Shown here in pieces: positions 9,009 to 17,730 of a DNA stretch of 54,289 nucleotides. Each line of letters opens with the position of its first letter. The first letter of the stretch is position 1. The stretch comes from Planctomycetota bacterium. GTDB taxonomy: Bacteria > Planctomycetota > Planctomycetia > Planctomycetales > Planctomycetaceae. The notes beneath the pieces are model-generated. The model ran no database searches, was not told where the DNA came from, and saw only the letters and a program-made list of their open reading frames with translations. The stretch covers positions 160,001 through 214,289 of the forward strand of contig JACTNB010000008.1 in the NCBI GenBank assembly GCA_014584345.1, given 5' to 3'. Both the position numbers and the translations under genes were made by a program.

Positions 9009-10916
9009 TTACCTGGGGATGATGGGGAGCAGGATGTGGCTGGGATATTTGGCGCTGTGGTGGATTGTCTGGTTGGCAACCTGGACCAGGCGATGGCGAT
9101 TCAGTGGTTCTCCGGTGTTGGGGTTGATATCGAAACGGGGAAAGTTCGAACTGGAGATATCCACGCGGATGCGATGCCCCTGCTTGAAGACGTTCGAGGT
9201 CGGATACAACTTGATGGTGAATTCGTAGACGTTGCCGGGCCGCATCAGTTTCTCGACCTTCAGGCTTTCCCGGAAGCGGGCACGGATGATGCCATCGCCG
9301 ATGTTCAGATCGAATCCGCCTGGCCAGTCGGACGAGGGGGGATACACGTCAATCAGTTTTGCGGTGAAGTCGGTATCGACAGCGGAACTGGCGGCGTAAA
9401 GCTTCACTTCAATCTCGCCCGTCACCTCGACATCCTCCGCGAGAGGTTCGGTTTGAAAGACCACCACGTCGTTCCGGGCGGACAGGGGGACGGGGTTGGT
9501 GAAGTTCCAGACATGTTCTCCCCCCTTTTGATTCCAGGCCCCCTGCAGCAGAATGTCGTTGTGGGAGGAGATGTTCCCCCCGATGGTGGGGACGGGGTTG
9601 CGGGGATCGAATTGAAATGAAGTGACAGACTCCTTGCCTTCGGGTTTCCGTGGGGTCAAACCTCCACCAGACTGCAAATAGTAGGGAGTAGACACCGTCC
9701 GAGCGAGTGGCCATTCCTGTTCGTCGCGCCAGTAGCCCCCATGGCGCAATCGTCCCTGTTCATCCTTGCCGCCGTCTCCGGTTCCCATCACAAAAATGCG
9801 GACGGGTGTCGCAAATGGTGCCGACTTCCCCACGGAGTTATCCATTCCCTTCAGCCAGTGGTCGTACCATTCCTTGCGCCAGGCCCACTGATCGGGAATC
9901 GCGGCGTCCTTGCCGAAGGTCACCTGACCGTGGGCGTAATTCGACTGGGCACCATGAATCCAGGGCCCCATGATGAGGTAAACCGGCCCTCGAATGGTTT
10001 TCCCAAGTGCCATGAAATTCGCCGTGTTGTTGCCTCCCCAGGAATCGTACCAGCCCGAGACGAGATAAACGGGAATGTCCTGATATTTTTCCGGAAAATC
10101 GACGATGTTGTTCTGAACCCAGAATTCGTCGTTCGCCCCATGTTCCATCGCTTCGATCAGCCAGTTCTCGTATTCCGCCGCCAGGCGGAGCGGGGTCATG
10201 CCTCGACGAGTCGGCAGATTCCGTAGATACGTGAAACGCTGGTCCGCCAGTTCCTTCAACTCGGCGGCGGTGCCGGGGTCGGTAGCGGCATTACTGCCTC
10301 GCCCCCCGTTCAGAAAAATCCAGTTCCAGAACCGCATTTCAAAAGCCCCGGCATTGCGCAGGCTTTGACGGCCCAGATTGGACATGGCATCGACGGGAAT
10401 CACGGTTTTCAGTTCCGGCGCACCCGCCAGCGCCAGCGCGTGCTGGGTACCGCCGACATACGAAGTGCCGATCATTCCGATCTTGCCGTCGGACCAGGGT
10501 TGTTTCCCAATCCAGGCCGCGCAATCGACTCCATCCGGCCCGTCGTCGGTCAGCATGTGCCAGACCCCCTCGGATTGGTATCGCCCGCGCGTATCCTGCG
10601 CGACAAACACATACCCGTTCGTGGCAAAGTACCGGGCGGCGGACTGGGCGCCGCGCTTGTTGTACGGGGTGCGGGTGAGGATTACGGGCAACGGCTTGTC
10701 GAGAGGTTTTCCGTCGCTGGCGGGGCGATAGATATCCGTTGCCAGGCGCACCCCGTCACGCATCGGGACCATAACATTTTCTTCGAGGATGAAATCATCC
10801 GCACTGGCCGGCGAGAACGCTGCCGTAATCAACAATAACAGCAGCAGACCCGCAATCGGATTGATGAAGTACCCATCGCGGGATGTCCGTGCGGTCGTTC
10901 GGAAGTGGGGCGTCAT
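9009..10916 (-). CDS. CocE/NonD family serine hydrolase (X-Pro dipeptidyl-peptidase class), exported
   Basis: 635 residues. A hydrophobic signal or anchor segment spans residues 21-38, ending ASADDFILEENV. The alpha/beta-hydrolase domain of the CocE family follows: VPMRDGVRLATDIYRP, the oxyanion and nucleophile blocks FVAQDTRGRYQSEG and IGTSYVGG with Ser152, the acid Asp291 in VSGWYDSW, and His321 in GPWIHGAQ. The C-terminal jelly-roll domain of the family contains GEIEVKLYAASSAVDTDFTAKL and GHRIRVDISSSNFPRFDIN. The family cleaves cocaine, glutaryl-7-ACA or N-terminal X-Pro dipeptides; the substrate here is not predictable. All three catalytic residues are present, so it should be active, in the periplasm or outside. 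It lies downstream of the YkgJ gene with a 242-bp gap, probably its own transcript. Confidence 0.9.
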   Translation of the reverse strand: MTPHFRTTARTSRDGYFINPIAGLLLLLLITAAFSPASADDFILEENVMVPMRDGVRLATDIYRPASDGKPLDKPLPVILTRTPYNKRGAQSAARYFATNGYVFVAQDTRGRYQSEGVWHMLTDDGPDGVDCAAWIGKQPWSDGKIGMIGTSYVGGTQHALALAGAPELKTVIPVDAMSNLGRQSLRNAGAFEMRFWNWIFLNGGRGSNAATDPGTAAELKELADQRFTYLRNLPTRRGMTPLRLAAEYENWLIEAMEHGANDEFWVQNNIVDFPEKYQDIPVYLVSGWYDSWGGNNTANFMALGKTIRGPVYLIMGPWIHGAQSNYAHGQVTFGKDAAIPDQWAWRKEWYDHWLKGMDNSVGKSAPFATPVRIFVMGTGDGGKDEQGRLRHGGYWRDEQEWPLARTVSTPYYLQSGGGLTPRKPEGKESVTSFQFDPRNPVPTIGGNISSHNDILLQGAWNQKGGEHVWNFTNPVPLSARNDVVVFQTEPLAEDVEVTGEIEVKLYAASSAVDTDFTAKLIDVYPPSSDWPGGFDLNIGDGIIRARFRESLKVEKLMRPGNVYEFTIKLYPTSNVFKQGHRIRVDISSSNFPRFDINPNTGEPLNRHRLVQVANQTIHHSAKYPSHILLPIIPR

Positions 10917-11158
10917 GTTCGTGGGTCCTGATGCAAGTCGCTAGATTGGCAAAGGTCCGCAACACGAGAGCCGTCCCTGCGGGGAATTCTGGCGCGAACC
11001 CTGATCGCGTTCAGTGTGACGAATCCCTCCCTGGATGAAAAGCATGCCGCATGCCCACGCGTCCGCATCGCGCCCTTGGCGCAGTGAATCGGAGCCGCAC
11101 ACGCCAGCGCCGGTCGAGGCAGGCGGATCATGATCACTCCTCGGCTTGTGCAGTCGGC

Positions 11159-11677
11159 TCAGAGGTTCTGGACGGGAGATTTCTCCTGTCGAATTTCCGT
11201 GTAGAGTTGCAGGTGCCAGCGTTCCGCGTCCGCACGGGAAATGGCGAGTGCTTCGATCAACCCCTTGCCCGCGGGCAACAGTTCGATCGGACAACCCCGC
11301 GACAGTTTTTCAAGCAGACCTGCCGCGGTGTAATCGTACGGATACAACCTGCAAACCAGAGGCCGTGTTTCCAATGGCAAGCAACAACCGGCCGTGCCGA
11401 GAAAGTGGCAGTCGCCGTTTTCCCGTTGCTTCAACACACGGCGTGTCCCATCCTCGCGAAACACGCATTCCAGCCAGAGTGGGTCGTCGTGCTCCAGCCC
11501 GTAAATCGGATCGGCGGGGACGCGAAACTCGAAAAAGTCCTCGCGTCCACTCGCCGTGCGGATCCGTTCCACGTCACCGGGTGTCACGTAAATCTCACTA
11601 TCCTGGCAACAGGTGCGGGTGTGCCGCGCGCAACGGGCACACAGAAACTCCTCCTGCCCCAATATGGCCAGTTCCAT
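11159..11677 (-). CDS. YkgJ family cysteine-cluster protein
   Basis: 172 residues. Cys13, Cys16, Cys23 and Cys24 form the CxxC-x6-CC pattern near the N-terminus, and later cysteines sit in NGDCHFLGTAGCCLPLETRPLVCRLYP. This arrangement is typical of the YkgJ/UPF0153 family, thought to bind zinc or an iron-sulfur cluster; the biochemical role is unknown. The start lies 5 bases after the stop of the lysine aminomutase gene, so the two are almost certainly co-transcribed and translationally coupled. That makes a role in handling or maturing the radical-SAM enzyme possible, but this is inference. Confidence 0.85.
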   Translation of the reverse strand: MELAILGQEEFLCARCARHTRTCCQDSEIYVTPGDVERIRTASGREDFFEFRVPADPIYGLEHDDPLWLECVFREDGTRRVLKQRENGDCHFLGTAGCCLPLETRPLVCRLYPYDYTAAGLLEKLSRGCPIELLPAGKGLIEALAISRADAERWHLQLYTEIRQEKSPVQNL

Positions 11678-11682
11678 CGCGA

Positions 11683-13116
11683 TCAGTTCTCCGGATCGGG
11701 ATAGTGGAACGTTTCGCCCTCGAAATTCCGCAACACGAGGTTGTCGCCGGATCGCCCCACGACATATTCGGGCTGCAGGGGAATTTTCCCTCCACCGCCA
11801 GGTGCATCGATGACATAGGTCGGGACGGCATACCCCGTGGTATGGCCGCGCAGCCCCGCAATGATTTCAAGCCCCTTGGCAACCGTGGTGCGAAAATGGG
11901 CCGAGCCACTGATGGGATCGCACTGGTACAGATAATAGGGGCGTACGCGATTTTTGAGCAGATGATGCACCAGCGACTTCATCGTCTCCACGTTATCGTT
12001 CACCCCCTTGAGTAGCACGGTTTGCGACCCCAGGGGAATTCCAGCATCGGCCAGGCGCTCGCAGGCCTGTTTCGATTCCGGCGTGCATTCCTCGGGATGC
12101 AGAAAATGCAGACTCATCCAAAGGGGATGAAACTGACGCAGAACCTTCACGAGTTCGGGCGTGATACGCTGTGGCAGGACCGCTGGCATTTTCGTCCCCA
12201 GGCGGACGAACTCGATGTGCTTGATGGCCCGCAGCCGACCGAGAATATAACCCAGTTTTTCGTCCTTCAACGCCAAGGGATCTCCGCCGGAGATCAACAC
12301 GTCGCGCACTTGCGGAGAATTTTCCAGGTACTGAAAGATCTTTTCCAGTCGGGCTTCGCTCGGTGCGATTTCGCCATGTCCCACCACTCGAGAGCGGGTG
12401 CAGTAGCGGCAATAGGTCGAGCAGAAATCGAGCGCGAGCAGCAGAACGCGATCAGGGTAGCGATGCACCAGCCCGGGAACGGGGCTGTGGCCATCTTCCC
12501 CGAGGGGATCGTCGGCTTCCCCGGGCGTCCGTTGAAATTCTGCCGTCGAAGGGAGCACGGTTTTTCGCAGCGGTTGCGCGGGATCGGCAGGATCGAGCAG
12601 ACTCATGTAGTAGGGCGTTACGCCCACCGGAAGCATCGTCCCTCCCTGCAGGAGCGCCTCCCGTTCAAAGGGGGCCAGCTCGAGCATGCGTTCGAACTGC
12701 TCCAACAGGCGGATGCGGTTCTGGGCCTGCCAGCGCCAGTCATCCCATTGCCGAAGGGAGACGTCGGGATAAAACCGTTCGCGGAACAAACGGGTACGTT
12801 CGCCTTCGTTTCTTTCCGGCTCGGGGAGGTTCCGTGGCGTCGAAAAATCGGTTGGGGAGGAATCGAAGCGAGGGCGAGCCGAGGAAATCGCTTCCAGGTA
12901 GTCGCTCTCGTTGACCTTTAAACGCACATAGCTGATTTCGGTTCCCGCAGCCGATCCATCGGCCAGGATTTCGAGGGGATAAGGGGTTGCGGGGGCGAGT
13001 TCCGGCAGCAAGGCCTGGGGGGGGCGGGAAGGCGCAAGACGATTGCGCCCCTGCGAACTGGGCGGTTCGTCCTCGGAGTCCATTGGGGCAGCCAGCACAT
13101 CAAGGAATTCACTCAT
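11683..13116 (-). CDS. kamA: Lysine 2,3-aminomutase (radical SAM, PLP)
   Basis: The frame extends back to 13245, but the ATG at 13116 has AAGGAAC upstream and starts the more plausible 477-residue protein. The radical-SAM cluster motif CSTYCRYC gives Cys232, Cys236 and Cys239. The glycine-rich motif ISGGDPLAL binds SAM. The PLP lysine is Lys444 in DAPGGGGKIP. Asp400 (YQCDPISGSAH) and Asp437 lie 44 and 7 residues before that lysine, the same spacing as the two aspartates that hold the side-chain amine of lysine in the clostridial enzyme (D293, D330, K337). This favours lysine over glutamate. The reaction is L-lysine to L-beta-lysine. The N-terminus is about 60 residues longer than the classical enzyme and Pro/Glu-rich. 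No acetyltransferase (AblB) or EF-P ligase gene is nearby. Confidence 0.87.
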   Translation of the reverse strand: MSEFLDVLAAPMDSEDEPPSSQGRNRLAPSRPPQALLPELAPATPYPLEILADGSAAGTEISYVRLKVNESDYLEAISSARPRFDSSPTDFSTPRNLPEPERNEGERTRLFRERFYPDVSLRQWDDWRWQAQNRIRLLEQFERMLELAPFEREALLQGGTMLPVGVTPYYMSLLDPADPAQPLRKTVLPSTAEFQRTPGEADDPLGEDGHSPVPGLVHRYPDRVLLLALDFCSTYCRYCTRSRVVGHGEIAPSEARLEKIFQYLENSPQVRDVLISGGDPLALKDEKLGYILGRLRAIKHIEFVRLGTKMPAVLPQRITPELVKVLRQFHPLWMSLHFLHPEECTPESKQACERLADAGIPLGSQTVLLKGVNDNVETMKSLVHHLLKNRVRPYYLYQCDPISGSAHFRTTVAKGLEIIAGLRGHTTGYAVPTYVIDAPGGGGKIPLQPEYVVGRSGDNLVLRNFEGETFHYPDPEN

Positions 13117-13878
13117 CAATTCAGTTCCTTCTGGGAATTGGAAGCAATGGTCGTCGATACCCAGCGGATGAGTGCGGACCGGTAGCGCAGGACGCCTGGC
13201 TGGTCGGAGCGCAGTGCAGGAGGGTAACCACGAAGAAAGCGGCACAACATGGACGGGGATTCAACTTATGGAATCCGAGTCCCAACAATCCTTGTTTCGT
13301 TGAAATCAGCTCAACGGTGCAGGGCGGCTTGGAGGAAGGCTGCGTGGATCAGCAATGACCTGATTCCCGCAGTTGCCGGAGCGGTGCGTTGAGTTTCGCC
13401 AAATAAATACAGACCAAGGGACGCGAACAAGTTGAACTTCCCGATGTTTTCGATAAACGAGGAGCGAGCAATTGGCGAATGGGGTGGAGAGTTTGGTCTT
13501 GGAGGAAGCTCGCTCAAAACACAATAAGTGCAATATCAGGAAATCTAATTTCTTGTCCGGTTTACTTGCAGGCGATGGGTCGCGACGTATCGAGGAGTTA
13601 ACGCTCTGCCCCGACCTCGACAATCCCACGCACTCTGCATGTCGCAATTATATAGGGACCGCTTTTCGTTTCAGCAAGATCGTTCCGCCCCAATTTTTCA
13701 AAAATTTTTTACCTGCCCGGTCACGGTCGGTTCACCCCTCGCCCCCTGGACGACGAATTCACGCCTGGACTGCCGTGTCCCGGAGGAGTGGATCCTGGTC
13801 GTTCGCAATACCGAAAAACCGGAACGAAGCCGCTCGTAATCTCGGCCTGCGATGGGGAGGTTGGGCAGGCGGGCCGCT
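13117..13878. other. 762-bp region without a recognisable gene
   Basis: This gap separates two minus-strand genes. Its middle and left (about 13430-13720) look more A/T-rich than the surroundings. It holds an inverted repeat GAGCGAGC/GCTCGCTC (13462-13469 and 13508-13515) and a short A/T palindrome AATTTTT-C-AAAAATT (13692-13706). Open frames here lack a ribosome site, protein-like composition and family motifs. The promoter of the aminomutase gene must lie in the left part. No RNA gene was recognised. Confidence 0.5.
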
Positions 13879-14973
13879 TCACTCGGAGGGAGTATGCAGC
13901 GCGATCTCGGTATTCGAGACTGGGGCATAGGCAATGGGATTCGTCGGCACATTCCGTTTCGCGAGAGTCGAAGAGTGCCCGAAGCGATGCAGAACCATAA
14001 AGGCAAGATTCATGATCCCTACTCCCGCGAAGGCACAGATCAGCAGGCCGCCGCTCACCTTCTCCTGCATCAGCGTCCAGGCAAACTGGCCAATGCACAA
14101 CAGCGAAACCACCAGGATGGTGGGCGTGCGCGAAATCAGGTTCACGATCAAAGCGCCAAAGGGAGCGCCGATGGCCACCACCGGCGCCGCCGCCAGCCAG
14201 TTCGGGAACACGGCTGGCGAGATGCCATACACGGCGGGGTTGATGCGGGAAAGCAGCACATTCGAGGCGATACCCACCAGCGATGTGAACGCCATGATGA
14301 TCACCGAGGTCGGAATGGCCATCTTCAAATCGGCCCGATAGAGCAGCACCAGCGTGGCATACAGCATCATATCGATCCCAACGCCCGTCAGCGAAGCCAC
14401 TATGCCACCCGACATTCCGACCGAAAAACCGATAACACGGTCCAGGTTTCCATAGCTGACATCCAGCTCGTGAGAGTTGACCAACTCCTTCAGCTTCACC
14501 AGGTGCATGACGCCAAAACTGGCCCAGACAATGGCGAACAACAATTTGACCCAGATATCAGGGAGCACCGGGGCGATGAACGTGGCACCCAGCGGAGTCC
14601 CGATCAGCGTGCCCAGCAGCGCGGGACGCAACAACCGCCACTGCACGGGATAGCCCGCGGAAAAAATGAAGATACTGGCGGAGACCATGCCAATTGACTG
14701 GATCGCCAGGCCAAATGTTCGGCCCATCGCACCCGGATACTCAAACAGTAGTACCAGCACGGGAAAACCGACCGTCCCCCCTCCCATCGGCGTGGAGCCC
14801 GCGAAGTAGGAACCAAACGCCATGGAAAGCGCAATCGGCCAGTGGGTCTTCAGCGTTTCTCCGTATCCTCCCAGCAGAATCAGCATCAGCCAGCAGGAGT
14901 AAAATATTCCCAGCCAGAGAATGAACGGGCGCAGCTTCCAGAAGGATACCAGGGTGAATTTCTGCGCCGACAT
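13879..14973 (-). CDS. TSUP family membrane permease (TauE/SafE-like anion exporter)
   Basis: 364 residues, highly hydrophobic, with about eight to ten membrane segments. The family signature appears twice, as expected for the internal duplication: GSYFAGSTPMGGGTVGFPVL in the first half and GGIVASLTGVGIDMMLYATLVL in the second. The TSUP family moves sulfite, sulfoacetate or other small organosulfur anions, or serves as a general anion exporter. It is a long member, with a polar tail of about 35 residues. It starts 55 bases after the stop of a MarR-type regulator on the same strand, so the pair is probably one operon in which the regulator senses the exported compound. Substrate not predictable. 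Confidence 0.88.
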   Translation of the reverse strand: MSAQKFTLVSFWKLRPFILWLGIFYSCWLMLILLGGYGETLKTHWPIALSMAFGSYFAGSTPMGGGTVGFPVLVLLFEYPGAMGRTFGLAIQSIGMVSASIFIFSAGYPVQWRLLRPALLGTLIGTPLGATFIAPVLPDIWVKLLFAIVWASFGVMHLVKLKELVNSHELDVSYGNLDRVIGFSVGMSGGIVASLTGVGIDMMLYATLVLLYRADLKMAIPTSVIIMAFTSLVGIASNVLLSRINPAVYGISPAVFPNWLAAAPVVAIGAPFGALIVNLISRTPTILVVSLLCIGQFAWTLMQEKVSGGLLICAFAGVGIMNLAFMVLHRFGHSSTLAKRNVPTNPIAYAPVSNTEIALHTPSE

Positions 14974-15028
14974 GCCTGTGACCTCGAATGATTCACATCT
15001 TCATGAGAGCCCGCTGGCGCTGGCTCTC

Positions 15029-15541
15029 TCAATGGCCCAGCCAGCCGCAGCTTCCATCCTCGTTCTTGGAGCGCGCCAGTTTCAGCAATTTCAATAACTG
15101 CTGCTGCTCTTCCGGCGCCAAATGCCCCAGTTGCCGCTCGTGCATCTCGCGTACCTGATCGGCTACTTCCTCTAATAATTCCAGTCCCGCAGGGGTCAAC
15201 TGCACCTGCACCACGCGCCGATTCAGCTCGCGACGCAGGCGTTGGATCAGCCCCCGCTGCTCCAGCCGATCCAGCATCCGCGTGATGTCCGGCGAACGGG
15301 ATATCATGGCCCGCCCCAGCTTCAGCGTGGGCAGCGATTCCGGATGCACATGCTGCAAGATACGCAGTAAATTGTATTGTTGCGGCGAAAGCTGATACTG
15401 GGAAAATAACTCCTCTTCGATCGACTTCAGGCAATCATACGTACGCCATAGGTTCAAATAGAGTTCCTGCGCGGGCGAATCGAACTGGATCCGGGATTCC
15501 GAATGATGTATCTGGGAACTGCTCATGACGGAATTATCCAT
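15029..15541 (-). CDS. MarR family transcriptional regulator
   Basis: 170 residues. The winged helix-turn-helix core is clear: LSPQQYNLLRILQHV, then the recognition helix region LGRAMISRSPDITRMLDRLEQRGLIQRLR and the wing RRVVQVQLTPAGLELL, followed by a C-terminal dimerisation helix with repeated leucines. Regulators of this family bind as dimers and are released by small ligands. I use the ATG at 15541; a second in-frame ATG at 15526 is equally possible because neither has a good ribosome site. The gene probably heads an operon with the TSUP permease. A pair of TGTCAACA repeats lies directly upstream, which suggests autoregulation. Confidence 0.88.
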   Translation of the reverse strand: MDNSVMSSSQIHHSESRIQFDSPAQELYLNLWRTYDCLKSIEEELFSQYQLSPQQYNLLRILQHVHPESLPTLKLGRAMISRSPDITRMLDRLEQRGLIQRLRRELNRRVVQVQLTPAGLELLEEVADQVREMHERQLGHLAPEEQQQLLKLLKLARSKNEDGSCGWLGH

Positions 15542-15542
15542 G

Positions 15543-15563
15543 TGTCAACAACACTTGTCAACA
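15543..15563 (-). promoter_or_regulatory. Candidate operator: direct repeat TGTCAACA just before the MarR gene
   Basis: TGTCAACA occurs at 15543-15550 and again at 15556-15563, 13 bp apart, abutting the start codon of the MarR gene. On the coding strand each copy contains TTGACA. It may be the regulator's own operator. Alternatively one TTGACA may be a -35 box if translation starts further downstream. Confidence 0.4.
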
Positions 15564-15693
15564 CAAGCAAAAGAAGACCAGGAAATTCAAATAAATAAGG
15601 TGCCCCCGGGTTCTGCTCTGGGGCCAGGCTCGGAATTGCACCCCGGCTGCGTTCACATGTGGCCTTGGCCGATGCTGATGGAAATGCCGCGGA

Positions 15694-17067
15694 TCACAGT
15701 GTTTTCAGATATTCGAGCAGAGCGATTTTCTCCTCAGCGGTGAGGGCCTCGGGGTAGCGATGCCCTGCCGCGCTTTTCCCAAACTGGCTGGTGCGAAAGT
15801 AGTTACGAAGCTCTGCGGGGGCGAGATCGTCTGGCGGCGTCTCGGGTGTTTCCACCAGGAATCCGACCTGCTCGGGATTATAGGCATTGCCCGTCCGTTT
15901 CCAGATCCGGGGGCGCTGATCGGGATGCAGCATGTGCCATAGAGTGGGGACGCTGCCGTTGTGCAAATAAGGGGCGGAGGCCCAGATGCCATCGAGAGGC
16001 GGGGCAAGATACCCTGCCGGTTCGACGATAGTGTTCTGCTGACCATAATTTGCCAGCCAGCTTTGGGCATAGTTCTGTCGATGGTTCCGGGAGAGGGCCT
16101 TCCAGCGGACGGGGTCGGTGCCGATTTCCGCGATCGGCACGTTGGGTGGGTTGTATTCCGGGTTGTCACCGTAAGTTCCATGGCACTGGGCACAGTGCGC
16201 ATTGAACACGACCTCCCCCCGAGCGGCCAGTTTCCGATCGATGGCGTACGGATAGAGGGGAGGCGTCAAGGATTCCAGAAAGGCCGCGATATCCTGAAAA
16301 TCACTTTCGGCGGCACGGACTTTTTCGGGGCCATTCGAGCGAACCAGCATGAAGGGGATTAGAGCGCGATGACTTTTTTCGACAAATCCATCCGCGTAGA
16401 GTTGCTTCTTCTTGCGGAAATGCCACCAGGGAGGGGCATCCATGTCGTGATGAGTCAACTGAGGTGGAGTAAACCGGGCGACGACGTTGAGGTCGGCATC
16501 ACGGTAATTTTCCAGGGCCACGCCGAACATCACCGCGTTAGTGGTCCCGACCGTGCTCCCCATCGGGAAGATCAGCTTGGCGATGTCGGAAGCCAGCAGC
16601 TGCTTCTTGAGGAGCGGTTTGACCTGGCGGGTTTCCTCGGTGATCGTCTGCAGGGCGAGCCGGGTGTTGGGTAGTCCCGGCAGAACCTGCCCGTTCAACT
16701 CTCCGCCATGGCAAGTAAAGCAATTCATGGACCACCCTCCGCTGGCGGTGACGACGTATTGCAGGGGGAGGTCGGAAGTTTCACCGGGGCGGGGAGTCAA
16801 GCCATAGCGATGGAATGCCATGCGGCGACGTTCCTCGGGAGTCGCCTGTTCGGCCTGTAGCCTGAGTGCTTCGGGCCATACGCGCCAGGCGTTATCGAAC
16901 GTGTCCTGGTCGAAATCGGCTGGTACATAGGCCTTGTTGAGAATGTACCAATATCCGCGCTCGGCAGGAGTAAGTCCCTCCGGCGGGGATTGAGCGGATG
17001 ACGGAGGCCCCCAAGCCAGGGTGAGCAGACTCAGCCCGAACAGCAGTTGCCGAATGGTTGGTCGCAT
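15694..17067 (-). CDS. Exported dihaem c-type cytochrome, RoxA/CcP-like
   Basis: 457 residues, ATG preceded by GAGGGA, signal peptide at 1-25. Two haem c attachment motifs are present: CFTCH (116-120) and CAQCH (292-296). Between them lies PPQLTHHDMDAPPWWHFRKK (201-220), and after the second haem comes YLAPPLDGIWASAPYLHNGSV. The order haem, aromatic-rich segment, haem, then LDGxWxxxPYLHNGS resembles the dihaem cytochrome c peroxidase superfamily, especially the rubber oxygenase RoxA/RoxB-like branch. It should work in the periplasm, as a peroxidase, an oxygenase or an electron carrier. Substrate is unknown. It stands alone on the minus strand with no obvious redox partner next to it. Confidence 0.72.
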   Translation of the reverse strand: MRPTIRQLLFGLSLLTLAWGPPSSAQSPPEGLTPAERGYWYILNKAYVPADFDQDTFDNAWRVWPEALRLQAEQATPEERRRMAFHRYGLTPRPGETSDLPLQYVVTASGGWSMNCFTCHGGELNGQVLPGLPNTRLALQTITEETRQVKPLLKKQLLASDIAKLIFPMGSTVGTTNAVMFGVALENYRDADLNVVARFTPPQLTHHDMDAPPWWHFRKKKQLYADGFVEKSHRALIPFMLVRSNGPEKVRAAESDFQDIAAFLESLTPPLYPYAIDRKLAARGEVVFNAHCAQCHGTYGDNPEYNPPNVPIAEIGTDPVRWKALSRNHRQNYAQSWLANYGQQNTIVEPAGYLAPPLDGIWASAPYLHNGSVPTLWHMLHPDQRPRIWKRTGNAYNPEQVGFLVETPETPPDDLAPAELRNYFRTSQFGKSAAGHRYPEALTAEEKIALLEYLKTL

Positions 17068-17254
17068 GACGGAATTCCCTCAAATTGATTGTCCGGGTAC
17101 AAGGAATCTCAAGTGCTGCTTCGATTGTGATAATCGAGTGGGGGAGTCCGGCTGGGGTCTCCAGGACGCCTTCCGAAAAAAATCAGTTTCACTTTAGAAT
17201 CGGACTTTGGCAAGAACCAGACGGTCGTCGTCCAGGAGATAATAAGGTACAGGG

Positions 17255-17560
17255 TCAGGAGTGTCGCACCCGAACTTTCTGACGCGCGACCCAGCGAAAA
17301 TGGCGTTGCAAATCGGGATGTTCGAGCAGCGACGAGAGCGAGGCAAACCTCTCGGCGAGCGTGCTTTCATCGAAGCGGTCGTGGATCCCGTTGTGGCAGG
17401 GGCGGCAAATATCGATCCCCTGATTCAATTCCTCCTTGCGGAAGCGTTTGCGGTAAAAATCCCGGCGATGCAGTTTACGGGGGATCAGGTGGTGAAACGT
17501 GAGGGCCACTTCCCGCCCGCACAAGGGACACCGACCGTGTTTACCGCGAGGAGACGTCAT
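17255..17560 (-). CDS. Small HNH endonuclease-family protein
   Basis: 101 residues. The zinc-binding cysteines are in CPLCGRE (11-16) and ICRPCHNGIHD. The catalytic HH dyad lies in ALTFHHLIPRKLHRRDF, and the last His of the motif in NGIHD. This is the full HNH core with little else. Stand-alone small HNH proteins of this type occur across planctomycetes and proteobacteria. They may be DNA-nicking enzymes, but no phage, intein or restriction gene is adjacent to give a context. The neighbouring enoyl-CoA hydratase-family gene is divergent. Confidence 0.82.
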   Translation of the reverse strand: MTSPRGKHGRCPLCGREVALTFHHLIPRKLHRRDFYRKRFRKEELNQGIDICRPCHNGIHDRFDESTLAERFASLSSLLEHPDLQRHFRWVARQKVRVRHS

Positions 17561-17695
17561 CTCTGCCCTGCCCGAAAACAGAAAAAACCTGATTCCGCAT
17601 CATTCCTATCATAGGGGAGAACGGTGAAAAAGTCAGTCCCCCTTGTGCGGCGCGCGGCTCGAATTCCAACTCGAGGCTCCATTTCCTGCTGCATC

Positions 17696-17730
17696 CCCGG
17701 AGTGGACAGTCGGGAGATGTCCCCTCCGGG
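17696..17730. promoter_or_regulatory. Strong hairpin in the divergent HNH/crotonase intergenic region
   Basis: CCCGGAG (17696-17702) pairs with CTCCGGG (17724-17730) and, after one mismatch, GGACA (17704-17708) pairs with TGTCC (17718-17722) around a 9-nt loop. This gives 12 paired positions in 35 nt. It lies 166 bp before the crotonase start and has no T-run. It may be an operator or a leader structure. The rest of the 335-bp gap (17561-17895) holds no other clear signal. Confidence 0.45.

Noticed and set aside
13692..13715. Resemblance of this A/T-rich stretch to part of repeat copy A (ATTTTTACCTGCC)
   Set aside because: Only about a dozen low-complexity bases match and neither stem arms nor ends are present, so it is not a fourth copy.
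13472..13930. A 152-codon plus-strand frame in the gap before the TSUP gene
   Set aside because: It overlaps the end of the TSUP gene on the other strand, lacks a ribosome site and has no protein-like pattern.
17255..17560. HNH protein as part of a defence or restriction system
   Set aside because: No methylase, phage gene or defence-associated partner lies nearby; it is reported only as a stand-alone HNH protein.
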